Source of the DNA: Salvelinus alpinus
Taxonomy: Eukaryota > Chordata > Actinopteri > Salmoniformes > Salmonidae
NCBI RefSeq assembly: GCF_045679555.1
Contig: NC_092100.1
Coordinates: 30,877,106 to 30,941,105 of the forward strand
Length of the DNA stretch: 64,000 nucleotides
Reading direction: 5' to 3'
Shown here: positions 11,582-21,212 of the stretch, one piece after another
Layout: each line of letters starts with the position of its first letter
How positions within the stretch are numbered: position 1 is the stretch's first letter
Notes under the pieces: model-generated
Told to the model about the DNA's origin: nothing
What the model saw: the letters and a program-made list of their open reading frames with translations, nothing else
The model's database searches: none
Position numbers and translations under genes: made by a program

Positions 11582-13564
11582 TCACCCAATGACCACCCTC
11601 CAACTAAACCCACCTAACTGAAGGGGCAGCATCGGGATAAGGGGCAGCACCGGGATAAGGGGCAGCACCGGGATGAGGGACGGCAGCTCCGGGCTGAGGG
11701 ACGGCAGCTCCGGGCTGAGGGACGGCAGCTCCGGGCTGAGGGACGGCAGCTCCGGGCTGAGGGACGGCAGCTCCGGACTGGCTGGCGGATCCTGGCTGGC
11801 TGGCGGATCCTGGCTGGCTGACGGCTCTGGCTGGTCATGGCTGGCTGACGGCTCTGGCTGGTCATGGCTGGCTGACGGCTCTGGCTGGTCATGGCTGGCT
11901 GACGGCTCTGGCTGGTCAGATCTGGCGGAAGGCTCTGGCTGATCCGGTCTGGCGGAAGGCTCTGGCTGATCCGGTCTGGCGGAAGGCTCTGGCTGATCCG
12001 GTCTGGCGGAAGGCTCTGGCTGATCCGGTCTGGCGGAAGGCTCTGGCTGATCCGGTCTGGCGGAAGGCTCTGGCTGATCCGGTCTGGCGGAAGGCTCTGG
12101 CTGATCCTGTCTGGCGGACGGCTCTAGCGGCTCCTGTCTGGCGGACGGCTCTAGCGGCTCCTGTCTGGCGGACGGCTCTGTAGGCTCATGGCAGACGGGC
12201 GGCTTTGCAGGCTCATGGCAGACGGGCGGCTTTGCAGGCTCATGGCAGACGGACAGTTCAGACGGCGTTGGGCAGACGGGCAGTTCAGGCGCCGCTGGGC
12301 AGACGGGCAGTTCAGGCGCCGCTGGGCAGACGGGCAGTTCAGGCGCCGCTGGGCAGACGGGCAGTTCAGGCGCCGCTGGGCAGACGGGCAGTTCAGGCGC
12401 CGCTGGGCAGACGGCAGACTCTGGCCGGCTGAGACGCACTGTAGGCCTGGTGCGTGGTACCGGAACTGGAGGTACCGGGCTAAGGACACGCACCTTCAGG
12501 CTAGTGCGGGGAACAACAACAGGGCACACTGGACTCTCGTGGCGCACTCTAGGCCTGGTGCGTGGTACCGGAACTGGAGGTACCGGGCTGAGGGCACGCA
12601 CCTTAGGGCGAGTGCGGGGAGAAGGAACAGTGCGTACCGGGCTCTGGAGACGCACAGGAGGCTTGGTGCGTGGTGCCGGAACTGGAGGCACTGGGCTGGA
12701 GACACGCACCATAGGGAGAGTGCGTGGAGGAGGAACAGGGCTCTGGAGATGCACTGGAAGCCTGGTGCGTGGTGTAGGCACTGATGGTACTGAGCTGGGG
12801 TGGGAAGGTGGCGCCGGATATACCGGACCGTGAAGGAGGACACGTGCTCTTGAGCACCGAGCCTCCCCAACCTTACCAGGTTGAATGGTCCCCGTAGCCC
12901 TGCCAGTGCGGCGAGGTGGAATAGCCCGCACTGGGCTATGCAGGCGAACCGGGGACACCACCTGTAAGGCTGGTGCCATGTACGCCGGCCCGAGGAGACG
13001 TACTGGAGGCCAGATACGTTGGGCCGGCTTCATGGCATCCGGCTCGATGCCCAACCTAGCCCTCCCAGTGCGGCAAGGTGGAATAGCCCGCACTGGGCTA
13101 AGCACGCGTACTGGGGACACCGTGCGCTTTACCGCATAACACGGTGTCTGACCAGTACGACGCCCTCTCACTCCACGGCAAGCCCGGGGAGTTGGCTCAG
13201 GTATCCTACCCGGCTTCGCCACACTCCCCTTTAGCCTCCCCCCAAGAAATTTTTGGGTGAGCCTCTCGGGCTTCCAGCCTCTCATACGTGCTGCCTCCTC
13301 ATACCAGCGCTCCTGGGCTGTGGCTGCCTCCTTCTCCTCCCGAGAGCGGCGATTCTCTCCCACCTTAGCCCAGGGTCCTTCTCCATTGAAAATTTGCTCC
13401 CAACTCCATTCCTCCTCTCTCCATTGCTTTAGTTCTTGCCCTCCTTCCTCAATCCGCTTGGTCCTGTTGTGGTGGGTGTTTCTGTAATGGCTCTCAAAGT
13501 CGTTCTCCTCCTCAGACGAGGAGGAGCATGGATCGGACCAAGATGCGGATTGATAATTGTACAT
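11582..13564 (-). CDS. Array body 1 ORF, Pro-rich repeat protein of unknown function
   Basis: The open frame extends to 13714, but that ATG overlaps the TATA-like box of LTR 2. The ATG at 13564 (MYNYQSASWSDPCSSSSEEE) is therefore the likelier start, giving 660 residues. Acidic/basic helix-rich sequence follows (HNRTKRIEEGGQELKQWREE, GPWAKVGENRRSREEKEA), then Pro-rich repeats: SPVPPVPVPRTRP-type units, CPAAPELPV units, six EPSARPDQP units, ASHDQPEPS units and five PELPSLS units. It ends in a hydrophobic tail at a TGA (11582-11584). No known domain is recognised. It has a Glu in NDFESHY where the other copies have Asp, from a single base unique to LTR 2. Confidence 0.6.
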   Translation of the reverse strand: MYNYQSASWSDPCSSSSEEENDFESHYRNTHHNRTKRIEEGGQELKQWREEEWSWEQIFNGEGPWAKVGENRRSREEKEAATAQERWYEEAARMRGWKPERLTQKFLGGRLKGSVAKPGRIPEPTPRACRGVRGRRTGQTPCYAVKRTVSPVRVLSPVRAIPPCRTGRARLGIEPDAMKPAQRIWPPVRLLGPAYMAPALQVVSPVRLHSPVRAIPPRRTGRATGTIQPGKVGEARCSRARVLLHGPVYPAPPSHPSSVPSVPTPRTRLPVHLQSPVPPPRTLPMVRVSSPVPPVPAPRTKPPVRLQSPVRTVPSPRTRPKVRALSPVPPVPVPRTRPRVRHESPVCPVVVPRTSLKVRVLSPVPPVPVPRTRPTVRLSRPESAVCPAAPELPVCPAAPELPVCPAAPELPVCPAAPELPVCPAAPELPVCPTPSELSVCHEPAKPPVCHEPAKPPVCHEPTEPSARQEPLEPSARQEPLEPSARQDQPEPSARPDQPEPSARPDQPEPSARPDQPEPSARPDQPEPSARPDQPEPSARPDQPEPSARSDQPEPSASHDQPEPSASHDQPEPSASHDQPEPSASQDPPASQDPPASPELPSLSPELPSLSPELPSLSPELPSLSPELPSLIPVLPLIPVLPLIPMLPLQLGGFSWRVVIG

Positions 13565-13923
13565 GTTTAATGTAAATAACAAGAAAACACTACAAACTAC
13601 AAAACAACAAACGTGACATACCTCAAAACAGTCCTGTGTGGTCCAAACACTGACACAGGAAACAAACACCCACAAAAGCCTACTGCCTATGGCTACCTTA
13701 AATATGGCTCCCAATCAGAGACAAATGAATGACAGCTGTCTCTGATTGAGACCCAATCTAGGCAGCCATAGACATAACTAGACAACCTAACAAACACTAT
13801 CCCATACACATACAACACCCATAGACTAACCAAACACACACAACATACAATGCCCACCCCAACTCACGCCCTGACCAACTAAACATAATCAAAATAACAT
13901 AAAAATAGGTCAGGAACGTGACA
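13483..13923 (-). repeat. LTR 2 of the array
   Basis: It is 441 bp with the same ends as LTR 1. It carries one private change near its + strand start (ggctctcaaag instead of ggctgtcaaag). It serves as the 5' LTR of body 1 and the 3' LTR of body 2. Confidence 0.9.
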
Positions 13924-16054
13924 TAACCCCCCCCTCAAGGTGCGTACTCCGAACGCACCACCAAAAGTCTAGGGGAGGGTCTGGGTGGGCATCTGTCCAC
14001 GGTGGTGGCTCCGGCTCTGGACGCTGTCCCCACACCACCATAGTCACTCCCCGCTTCCGTATCCCCCACCCAATGACCACCCTCCAACTAAACCCACCTA
14101 ACTGAAGGGGCAGCATCGGGATAAGGGGCAGCACCGGGATAAGGGGCAGCACCGGGATGAGGGACGGCAGCTCCGGGCTGAGGGACGGCAGCTCCGGGCT
14201 GAGGGACGGCAGCTCCGGGCTGAGGGACGGCAGCTCCGGACTGGCTGGCGGATCCTGGCTGGCTGGCGGATCCTGGCTGGCTGACGGCTCTGGCTGGTCA
14301 TGGCTGGCTGACGGCTCTGGCTGGTCATGGCTGGCTGACGGCTCTGGCTGGTCATGGCTGGCTGACGGCTCTGGCTGGTCAGATCTGGCGGAAGGCTCTG
14401 GCTGATCCGGTCTGGCAGAAGGCTCTGGCTGATCCGGTCTGGCGGAAGGCTCTGGCTGATCCGGTCTGGCGGAAGGCTCTGGCTGATCCGGTCTGGCGGA
14501 AGGCTCTGGCTGATCCGGTCTGGCGGAAGGCTCTGGCTGATCCGGTCTGGCGGAAGGCTCTGGCTGATCCGGTCTGGCGGAAGGCTCTGGCTGATCCTGT
14601 CTGGCGGACGGCTCTAGCGGCTCCTGTCTGGCGGACGGCTCTAGCGGCTCCTGTCTGGCGGACGGCTCTGTAGGCTCATGGCAGACGGGCGGCTTTGCAG
14701 GCTCATGGCAGACGGGCGGCTTTGCAGGCTCATGGCAGACGGACAGTTCAGACGGCGTTGGGCAGACGGGCAGTTCAGGCGCCGCTGGGCAGACGGGCAG
14801 TTCAGGCGCCGCTGGGCAGACGGGCAGTTCAGGCGCCGCTGGGCAGACGGGCAGTTCAGGCGCTGCTGGGCAGACGGGCAGTTCAGGCGCCGCTGGGCAG
14901 ACGGCAGACTCTGGCCGGCTGAGACGCACTGTAGGCCTGGTGCGTGGTACCGGAACTGGAGGTACCGGGCTAAGGACACGCACCTTCAGGCTAGTGCGGG
15001 GAACAACAACAGGGCACACTGGACTCTCGTGGCGCACTCTAGGCCTGGTGCGTGGTACCGGAACTGGAGGTACCGGGCTGAGGGCACGCACCTTAGGGCG
15101 AGTGCGGGGAGAAGGAACAGGGCGTACCGGGCTCTGGAGACGCACAGGAGGCTTGGTGCGTGGTGCCGGAACTGGAGGCACTGGGCTGGAGACACGCACC
15201 ATAGGGAGAGTGCGTGGAGGAGGAACAGGGCTCTGGAGATGCACTGGAAGCCTGGTGCGTGGTGTAGGCACTGATGGTACTGAGCTGGGGTGGGAAGGTG
15301 GCGCCGGATATACCGGACCGTGAAGGAGGACACGTGCTCTTGAGCACCGAGCCTCCCCAATCTTACCATGTTGAATGGTCCCCGTAGCCCTGCCAGTGCG
15401 GTGAGGTGGAATAGCCCGCACTGGGCTATGCAGGCGAACCGGGGACACCACCTGTAAGGCTGGTGCCATGTACGCCGGCCCGAGGAGACGTACTGGAGGC
15501 CAGATACGTTGGGCCGGCTTCATGGCATCCGGCTCGATGCCCAACCTAGCCCTCCCAGTGCGGCAAGGTGGAATAGCCCGCACTGGGCTAAGCACGCGTA
15601 CTGGGGACACCGTGCGCTTTACCGCATAACACGGTGTCTGACCAGTACGACGCCCTCTCACTCCACGGCAAGCCCGGGGAGTTGGCTCAGGTATCCTACC
15701 CGGCTTCGCCACACTCCCCTTTAGCCTCCCCCCAAGAAATTTTTGGGTGAGCCTCTCGGGCTTCCAGCCTCTCATACGTGCTGCCTCCTCATACCAGCGC
15801 TCCTGGGCTGTGGCTGCCTCCTTCTCCTCCCGAGAGCGGCGATTCTCTCCCACCTTAGCCCAGGGTCCTTCTCCATTGAAAATTTGCTCCCAACTCCATT
15901 CCTCCTCTCTCCATTGCTTTAGTTCTTGCCCTCCTTCCTCAATCCGCTTGGTCCTGTTGTGGTGGGTGTTTCTGTAATGGCTGTCAAAGTCGTTCTCCTC
16001 CTCAGACGAGGAGGAGCATGGATCGGACCAAGATGCGGATTGATAATTGTACAT
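13910..16054 (-). CDS. Array body 2 ORF, Pro-rich repeat protein with extended C-terminus
   Basis: Read from the preferred ATG at 16054, it gives 714 residues (764 from the upstream ATG at 16204). The layout matches body 1, but with seven EPSARPDQP and four PELPSLS units. The stop used in body 1 is TGG here (cccccaccc in place of ccctcaccc on the + strand). Translation therefore runs 54 residues further, through the polypurine tract and into LTR 2. No domain is recognised. Whether the extended form is ever made is unknown. Confidence 0.55.
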   Translation of the reverse strand: MYNYQSASWSDPCSSSSEEENDFDSHYRNTHHNRTKRIEEGGQELKQWREEEWSWEQIFNGEGPWAKVGENRRSREEKEAATAQERWYEEAARMRGWKPERLTQKFLGGRLKGSVAKPGRIPEPTPRACRGVRGRRTGQTPCYAVKRTVSPVRVLSPVRAIPPCRTGRARLGIEPDAMKPAQRIWPPVRLLGPAYMAPALQVVSPVRLHSPVRAIPPHRTGRATGTIQHGKIGEARCSRARVLLHGPVYPAPPSHPSSVPSVPTPRTRLPVHLQSPVPPPRTLPMVRVSSPVPPVPAPRTKPPVRLQSPVRPVPSPRTRPKVRALSPVPPVPVPRTRPRVRHESPVCPVVVPRTSLKVRVLSPVPPVPVPRTRPTVRLSRPESAVCPAAPELPVCPAAPELPVCPAAPELPVCPAAPELPVCPAAPELPVCPTPSELSVCHEPAKPPVCHEPAKPPVCHEPTEPSARQEPLEPSARQEPLEPSARQDQPEPSARPDQPEPSARPDQPEPSARPDQPEPSARPDQPEPSARPDQPEPSARPDQPEPSARPDQPEPSARSDQPEPSASHDQPEPSASHDQPEPSASHDQPEPSASQDPPASQDPPASPELPSLSPELPSLSPELPSLSPELPSLIPVLPLIPVLPLIPMLPLQLGGFSWRVVIGWGIRKRGVTMVVWGQRPEPEPPPWTDAHPDPPLDFWWCVRSTHLEGGVMSRS

Positions 16055-16413
16055 GTTTAATGTAAATAACAAGAAAACACTACAAACTACAAAACAACAA
16101 ACGTGACATACCTCAAAACAGTCCTGTGTGGTCCAAACACTGACACAGGAAACAAACACCCACAAAAGCCTACTGCCTATGGCTACCTTAAATATGGCTC
16201 CCAATCAGAGACAAATGAATGACAGCTGTCTCTGATTGAGACCCAATCTAGGCAGCCATAGACATAACTAGACAACCTAACAAACACTATCCCATACACA
16301 TACAACACCCATAGACTAACCAAACACACACAACATACAATGCCCACCCCAACTCACGCCCTGACCAACTAAACATAATCAAAATAACATAAAAATAGGT
16401 CAGGAACGTGACA
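15973..16413 (-). repeat. LTR 3 of the array
   Basis: It is 441 bp, with ends TGTAATGG and CGTGACA on the + strand, and no difference from LTR 1 was noticed by eye. It is the 5' LTR of body 2 and the 3' LTR of body 3. Confidence 0.9.
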
Positions 16414-16555
16414 TAACCCCCCCCTCAAGGTGCGTACTCCGAACGCACCACCAAAAGTCTAGGGGAGGGTCTGGGTGGGCATCTGTCCACGGTGGTGGCT
16501 CCGGCTCTGGACGCTGTCCCCACACCACCATAGTCACTCCCCGCTTCCGTATCCC

Positions 16556-18516
16556 TCACCCAATGACCACCCTCCAACTAAACCCACCTAACTGAAGGGG
16601 CAGCATCGGGATAAGGGGCAGCACCGGGATAAGGGGCAGCACCGGGATGAGGGACGGCAGCTCCGGGCTGAGGGACGGCAGCTCCGGGCTGAGGGACGGC
16701 AGCTCCGGGCTGAGGGACGGCAGCTCCGGACTGGCTGGCGGATCCTGGCTGGCTGGCGGATCCTGGCTGGCTGACGGCTCTGGCTGGTCATGGCTGGCTG
16801 ACGGCTCTGGCTGGTCATGGCTGGCTGACGGCTCTGGCTGGTCATGGCTGGCTGACGGCTCTGGCTGGTCAGATCTGGCGGAAGGCTCTGGCTGATCCGG
16901 TCTGGCAGAAGGCTCTGGCTGATCCGGTCTGGCGGAAGGCTCTGGCTGATCCGGTCTGGCGGAAGGCTCTGGCTGATCCGGTCTGGCGGAAGGCTCTGGC
17001 TGATCCGGTCTGGCGGAAGGCTCTGGCTGATCCGGTCTGGCGGAAGGCTCTGGCTGATCCTGTCTGGCGGACGGCTCTAGCGGCTCCTGTCTGGCGGACG
17101 GCTCTAGCGGCTCCTGTCTGGCGGACGGCTCTGTAGGCTCATGGCAGACGGGCGGCTTTGCAGGCTCATGGCAGACGGGCGGCTTTGCAGGCTCATGGCA
17201 GACGGACAGTTCAGACGGCGTTGGGCAGACGGGCAGTTCAGGCGCCGCTGGGCAGACGGGCAGTTCAGGCGCCGCTGGGCAGACGGGCAGTTCAGGCGCC
17301 GCTGGGCAGACGGGCAGTTCAGGCGCCGCTGGGCAGACGGGCAGTTCAGGCGCCGCTGGGCAGACGGCAGACTCTGGCCGGCTGAGACGCACTGTAGGCC
17401 TGGTGCGTGGTACCGGAACTGGAGGTACCGGGCTAAGGACACGCACCTTCAGGCTAGTGCGGGGAACAACAACAGGGCACACTGGACTCTCGTGGCGCAC
17501 TCTAGGCCTGGTGCGTGGTACCGGAACTGGAGGTACCGGGCTGAGGGCACGCACCTTAGGGCGAGTGCGGGGAGAAGGAACAGGGCGTACCGGGCTCTGG
17601 AGACGCACAGGAGGCTTGGTGCGTGGTGCCGGAACTGGAGGCACTGGGCTGGAGACACACACCATAGGGAGAGTGCGTGGAGGAGGAACAGGGCTCTGGA
17701 GATGCACTGGAAGCCTGGTGCGTGGTGTAGGCACTGATGGTACTGAGCTGGGGTGGGAAGGTGGCGCCGGATATACCGGACCGTGAAGGAGGACACGTGC
17801 TCTTGAGCACCGAGCCTCCCCAACCTTACCAGGTTGAATGGTCCCCGTAGCCCTGCCAGTGCGGCGAGGTGGAATAGCTGCACTGGGCTATGCAGGCGAA
17901 CCGGGGACACCACCTGTAAGGCTGGTGCCATGTACGCCGGCCCGAGGAGACGTACTGGAGGCCAGATACGTTGGGCCGGCTTCATGGCATCCGGCTCGAT
18001 GCCCAACCTAGCCCTCCCAGTGCGGCAAGGTGGAATAGCCCGCACTGGGCTAAGCACGCGTACTGGGGACACCGTGCGCTTTACCGCATAACACGGTGTC
18101 TGACCAGTACGACGCCCTCTCACTCCACGGCAAGCCCGGGGAGTTGGCTCAGGTATCCTACCCGGCTTCGCCACACTCCCCTTTAGCCTCCCCCCAAGAA
18201 ATTTTTGGGTGAGCCTCTCGGGCTTCCAGCCTCTCATACGTGCTGCCTCCTCATACCAGCGCTCCTGGGCTGTGGCTGCCTCCTTCTCCTCCCGAGAGCG
18301 GCGATTCTCTCCCACCTTAGCCCAGGGTCCTTCTCCATTGAAAATTTGCTCCCAACTCCATTCCTCCTCTCTCCATTGCTTTAGTTCTTGCCCTCCTTCC
18401 TCAATCCGCTTGGTCCTGTTGTGGTGGGTGTTTCTGTAATGGCTGTCAAAGTCGTTCTCCTCCTCAGACGAGGAGGAGCATGGATCGGACCAAGATGCGG
18501 ATTGATAATTGTACAT
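16556..18516 (-). pseudogene. Array body 3 ORF, broken by a 1-base deletion
   Basis: From the preferred ATG at 18516 the frame follows bodies 1 and 2 until about 17878. There gaatagcccgcac of the other copies has become gaatagctgcac. The one-base loss shifts the frame into an unrelated tail ending at 17449. The original frame is open again from 17734 to the stop at 16556, with six EPSARPDQP and four PELPSLS units. Confidence 0.7.
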
Positions 18517-18875
18517 GTTTAATGTAAATAACAAGAAAACACTACAAACTACAAAACAACAAACGTGACATACCTCAAAACAGTCCTGTGTGGTCCAAAC
18601 ACTGACACAGGAAACAAACACCCACAAAAGCCTACTGCCTATGGCTACCTTAAATATGGCTCCCAATCAGAGACAAATGAATGACAGCTGTCTCTGATTG
18701 AGACCCAATCTAGGCAGCCATAGACATAACTAGACAACCTAACAAACACTATCCCATACACATACAACACCCATAGACTAACCAAACACACACAACATAC
18801 AATGCCCACCCCAACTCACGCCCTGACCAACTAAACATAATCAAAATAACATAAAAATAGGTCAGGAACGTGACA
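18435..18875 (-). repeat. LTR 4 of the array (5'-most in element sense)
   Basis: It is 441 bp. Its right flank ACTTT (18876-18880) matches the left flank of LTR 1. It should hold the active promoter of the array. Confidence 0.9.
18651..18700 (-). promoter_or_regulatory. LTR palindrome and TATA-like box
   Basis: CAATCAGAGACA (18664-18675) and TGTCTCTGATTG (18689-18700) form a 12-bp perfect inverted repeat around a 13-nt spacer. On the minus strand ATATTTAAGG (18648-18657) follows within 10 bp and resembles a TATA box. The same pair occurs in all four LTRs (11228-11264, 13712-13748, 16202-16238). The inverted repeat also recurs, with changes, in the related LTRs at 43754 and 52835. Promoter function is inferred from position. 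Confidence 0.45.
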
Positions 18876-21001
18876 ACTTTAATTTAACCAGGTAGGCCAG
18901 TCGAGAACAAGTTCTCATGTACAACTGCGACCTGGCCAAGATAAAGCAACACATTGCAACAAAAAACAACAACACAGAGTTACACGTGGGATAAACAAAA
19001 GTACAGTCAATAACAATAGAAAAATCTATATACAGTGTGTGCAAATGGAGTAAGGAGGTAAGGCAATAAATAGGCCATTGTAGCGAAGTAATTACAATTT
19101 AGCAAATTAACACTGGAGTGATAGATGTGCAGATGGTGATGTGCAAGTAGAAATACTGGAGTGCAAAAGAGCAAAAAAAAAGTAAATAAAAACAATATGG
19201 GGATGAGGTATGTAGTTTGATGGGATATTTACAGATGGGCTGTGTACAGCTGCAGCAATCGGTAAGCTGCTCAGATAGCCGATGCTTAAAGTTAGTGAGG
19301 GAAATATTAATCTCCAACTTCAGCAATTTCTGCAATTCGTTCCAGTCATTGGCAGCAGAGAACGATAAGGAAAGGCGGCCGAAGGAGGAATTGGCTTTGG
19401 CGGTGACCAGTGAAATATACCTGCTGGAGCGCGTGCTGTGGGTGGGTGTTGTTAAGGTGACCAGTGAGCTGAGATAAGGCGGAGCTTTACCTAGCAAGGA
19501 CTTATAGATGACCTGGAGCCAGTGGGTCTGGCAACGAATATGTAGCGAGGGCCAGCCGACGAGTGCATACAGGTCGCAGTGGTGGGTGGTACATGGGGCT
19601 TTGGTGACAAAACGGATTGCACTGTGATAGAATGCATTCAGTTTGCTGAGTAGAGTGTTGGAGGCTATTTTGTAAATGACATCGCCGAAGTTGAGGATTG
19701 GTAGGATAGTCAGTTTTACAAGGGTATGTTTGGCAGCGTGAGTGAAGGAGGCTTTGTTGCGAAATAGGAAGCCGATTCTAGATTTCATTTTGGATTGTAG
19801 ATGCTTAATATGAGTCTGGAAGGAGAGTTTACAGTCTAGCCAGACACCTAGGTATTTGTAGTTGTCCACATATTCTAAGTCAGAACCGTCCAGAGTAGTG
19901 ATGCTAGAAGAGCATGCATTTAGTTTTACTAGCATTTAAGAGCAGTTGGAGGCCACGGAAAGAGTGTTGTATGGCATTGAAGCTCATTTGGAGGTTTGTT
20001 AACACAGTGTCCAAAGAAGGGCCAGATGTATCCAGAATGGTGTTGTCTTAGTAGAGGTGTATCAAGGAATCACCCGCAGCAAGAGCGCCATCGTTGATAT
20101 ATACAGAGAAAAGAGTGGGCCCGAGTATTGAACCCTGTGGTTCCTCCATAGAGACTGCCAGAGGTCCTGAAAACAGGCCCTCCGATTTGAGACACTGAAC
20201 TCTATCTGAGAAGTAGTTGGTGAACCAGGCGAGGCAGTCATTTGAGAAACCAAGGCTGTTGAGTCTGTAAGAATACGGTGATTGACAGAGTCGAAAGCCT
20301 TGGCCAGGTCGATGAAGACGGCTGCACAGTACTGTCTTTTATCGATGGCGGTTATGATATCGTTTAGTACCTTGAGCGTGGCTGAGGTGCACCCATGACC
20401 AGCTCGGAAACCGGATTGCACAGCAGAGAAGGTACGGTGGTTTTCGAAATGGTCAGTGATCTGTTTGTTAACTTGGCTTTCGAAGCCTTTGGAAAGGCAG
20501 GGCAGGATGGATATAGGTCTGTAACAGTTTGGGTCTAGAGTATCATCTGCTTTGAAGAGGGGGATGACCACGGCAGCTTTCCAATCTTTAGGAGTCTCGG
20601 ACGATATGAAAGAGAGGTTGAACAGACTAGTAATCGGGTTTGCAACAATGACGGCGGATAATTTTAGAAAGAGAGGGTCCAGATTGTCTAGCCCAGCTGT
20701 ACGGGTCCAGGTTTTGCAGCTCTTTCAGAAAATCTGCTATATGGATTTGGGTGAAGGAGAAGCTGGGGAGGCTTGGGCAAGTAGCTGTGGGGGGTGCGGA
20801 GCTGTTGGCCGGGGTTGGGATAGCCAGGCCAGCCGCAGAGAAATGCTTATTGAAATTCTCGATTATCGTGGATTTATCAGTGGTGACAGTTATTCCTAGC
20901 CTCAGTGCAGTGGGCAGCTGGGAGGAGGAGCTCTTATTCTCCATGGACTTTACAGTGTCCCATCTTTTTGGAGTTAGAGCTACAGGATGCAATTGAGTTT
21001 C
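18876..21001 (-). mobile_element. Second LINE family, another reverse copy; host of the LTR array
   Basis: Minus-strand frames (21028-20627, 20571-20062, 19935-19099) encode a longer part of the same LINE as at 4827. A region upstream of the RT carries PLFKADDTLDPNCYRPISIL, FRAGHGCTSATLKVL and IDLAKAFDSVNH, and the thumb region carries DNYKYLGVWLDCKLSFQTHI. The YADD codons have decayed to Tyr-stop near 20045. The 3' tail (tttaatttaaccaggtag) is split. Its last part lies left of the LTR array at 10980-10998, so the LTR element inserted into this LINE's tail. Confidence 0.85.
19099..20571 (-). pseudogene. LINE reverse transcriptase pseudogene (YADD lost)
   Basis: RT fingers and palm motifs lie on the minus strand from 20571 to 20062 and the thumb/C-terminal part from 19935 to 19099. 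Frame breaks fall near 20274 and 19980. The catalytic box is mutated, so the copy is dead. Confidence 0.8.
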
Positions 21002-21108
21002 TTGTGCCTTGAATTCTAAATAAATCACAGACTGTCACCAGCAAAGCACCCCCACAACATCACACCTCCTCCATGGTTCTCGGTGGGAACCACACATGCG
21101 GTGATCAT
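21002..21108. mobile_element. Internal fragment of a Tc1-like element
   Basis: From tgtgccttgaattctaaata to cacacatgcggtgatcat it matches the interior of the Tc1-like element at 25017-26352 (25553 onward). No ends or frame are present. It joins the LINE on its left and a SINE tail on its right. Confidence 0.7.
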
Positions 21109-21205
21109 CCCCTGAACAAGGCAGTTAACCCACTGTTCCTAGGCCATCATTGAAAATAAGTTTTGTTCTTAACTGACTTGTCTAGTTAAATAAAGGTAAA
21201 ATAAA
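21109..21205 (+). mobile_element. 3' half of an HpaI-type SINE
   Basis: It runs from ccctgaacaaggcagttaac (the HpaI site GTTAAC is included) through cttaactgacttgtctagtt to aaataaaggtaaaataaaaa. The tRNA-like 5' half is missing. Confidence 0.75.
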
Positions 21206-21212
21206 AAATGTA

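Larger units (their letters stand above)
10999..18875 (-). mobile_element. Tandem array of a non-autonomous LTR retrotransposon (4 LTRs, 3 bodies)
   Basis: Four 441-bp LTRs at 10999-11439, 13483-13923, 15973-16413 and 18435-18875 alternate with three bodies of 2043, 2049 and 2021 bp. All read on the minus strand. Each LTR runs TGTCACG...TTACA in that sense, and each body ends in a G-rich polypurine tract beside the next LTR. The whole block is flanked by one 5-bp duplication, ACTTT (10994-10998 and 18876-18880). The bodies carry one long Pro-rich ORF and no recognisable gag, protease, RT, RNase H or integrase, so movement would need proteins from elsewhere. The outer two LTRs look identical by eye, which points to a young insertion. 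Confidence 0.9.

Noticed and set aside
12188..12784. 198-codon + strand ORF in array body 1 (and copies at 14678 and 17141)
   Set aside because: It is the shadow of the minus-strand repeat ORF. Tandem units whose length is divisible by three keep several frames open on both strands.
13565..13714. Upstream ATG of the array ORF (first 50 codons)
   Set aside because: It overlaps the TATA-like box and lies upstream of any likely transcription start, so the ATG at 13564 is preferred as the start.
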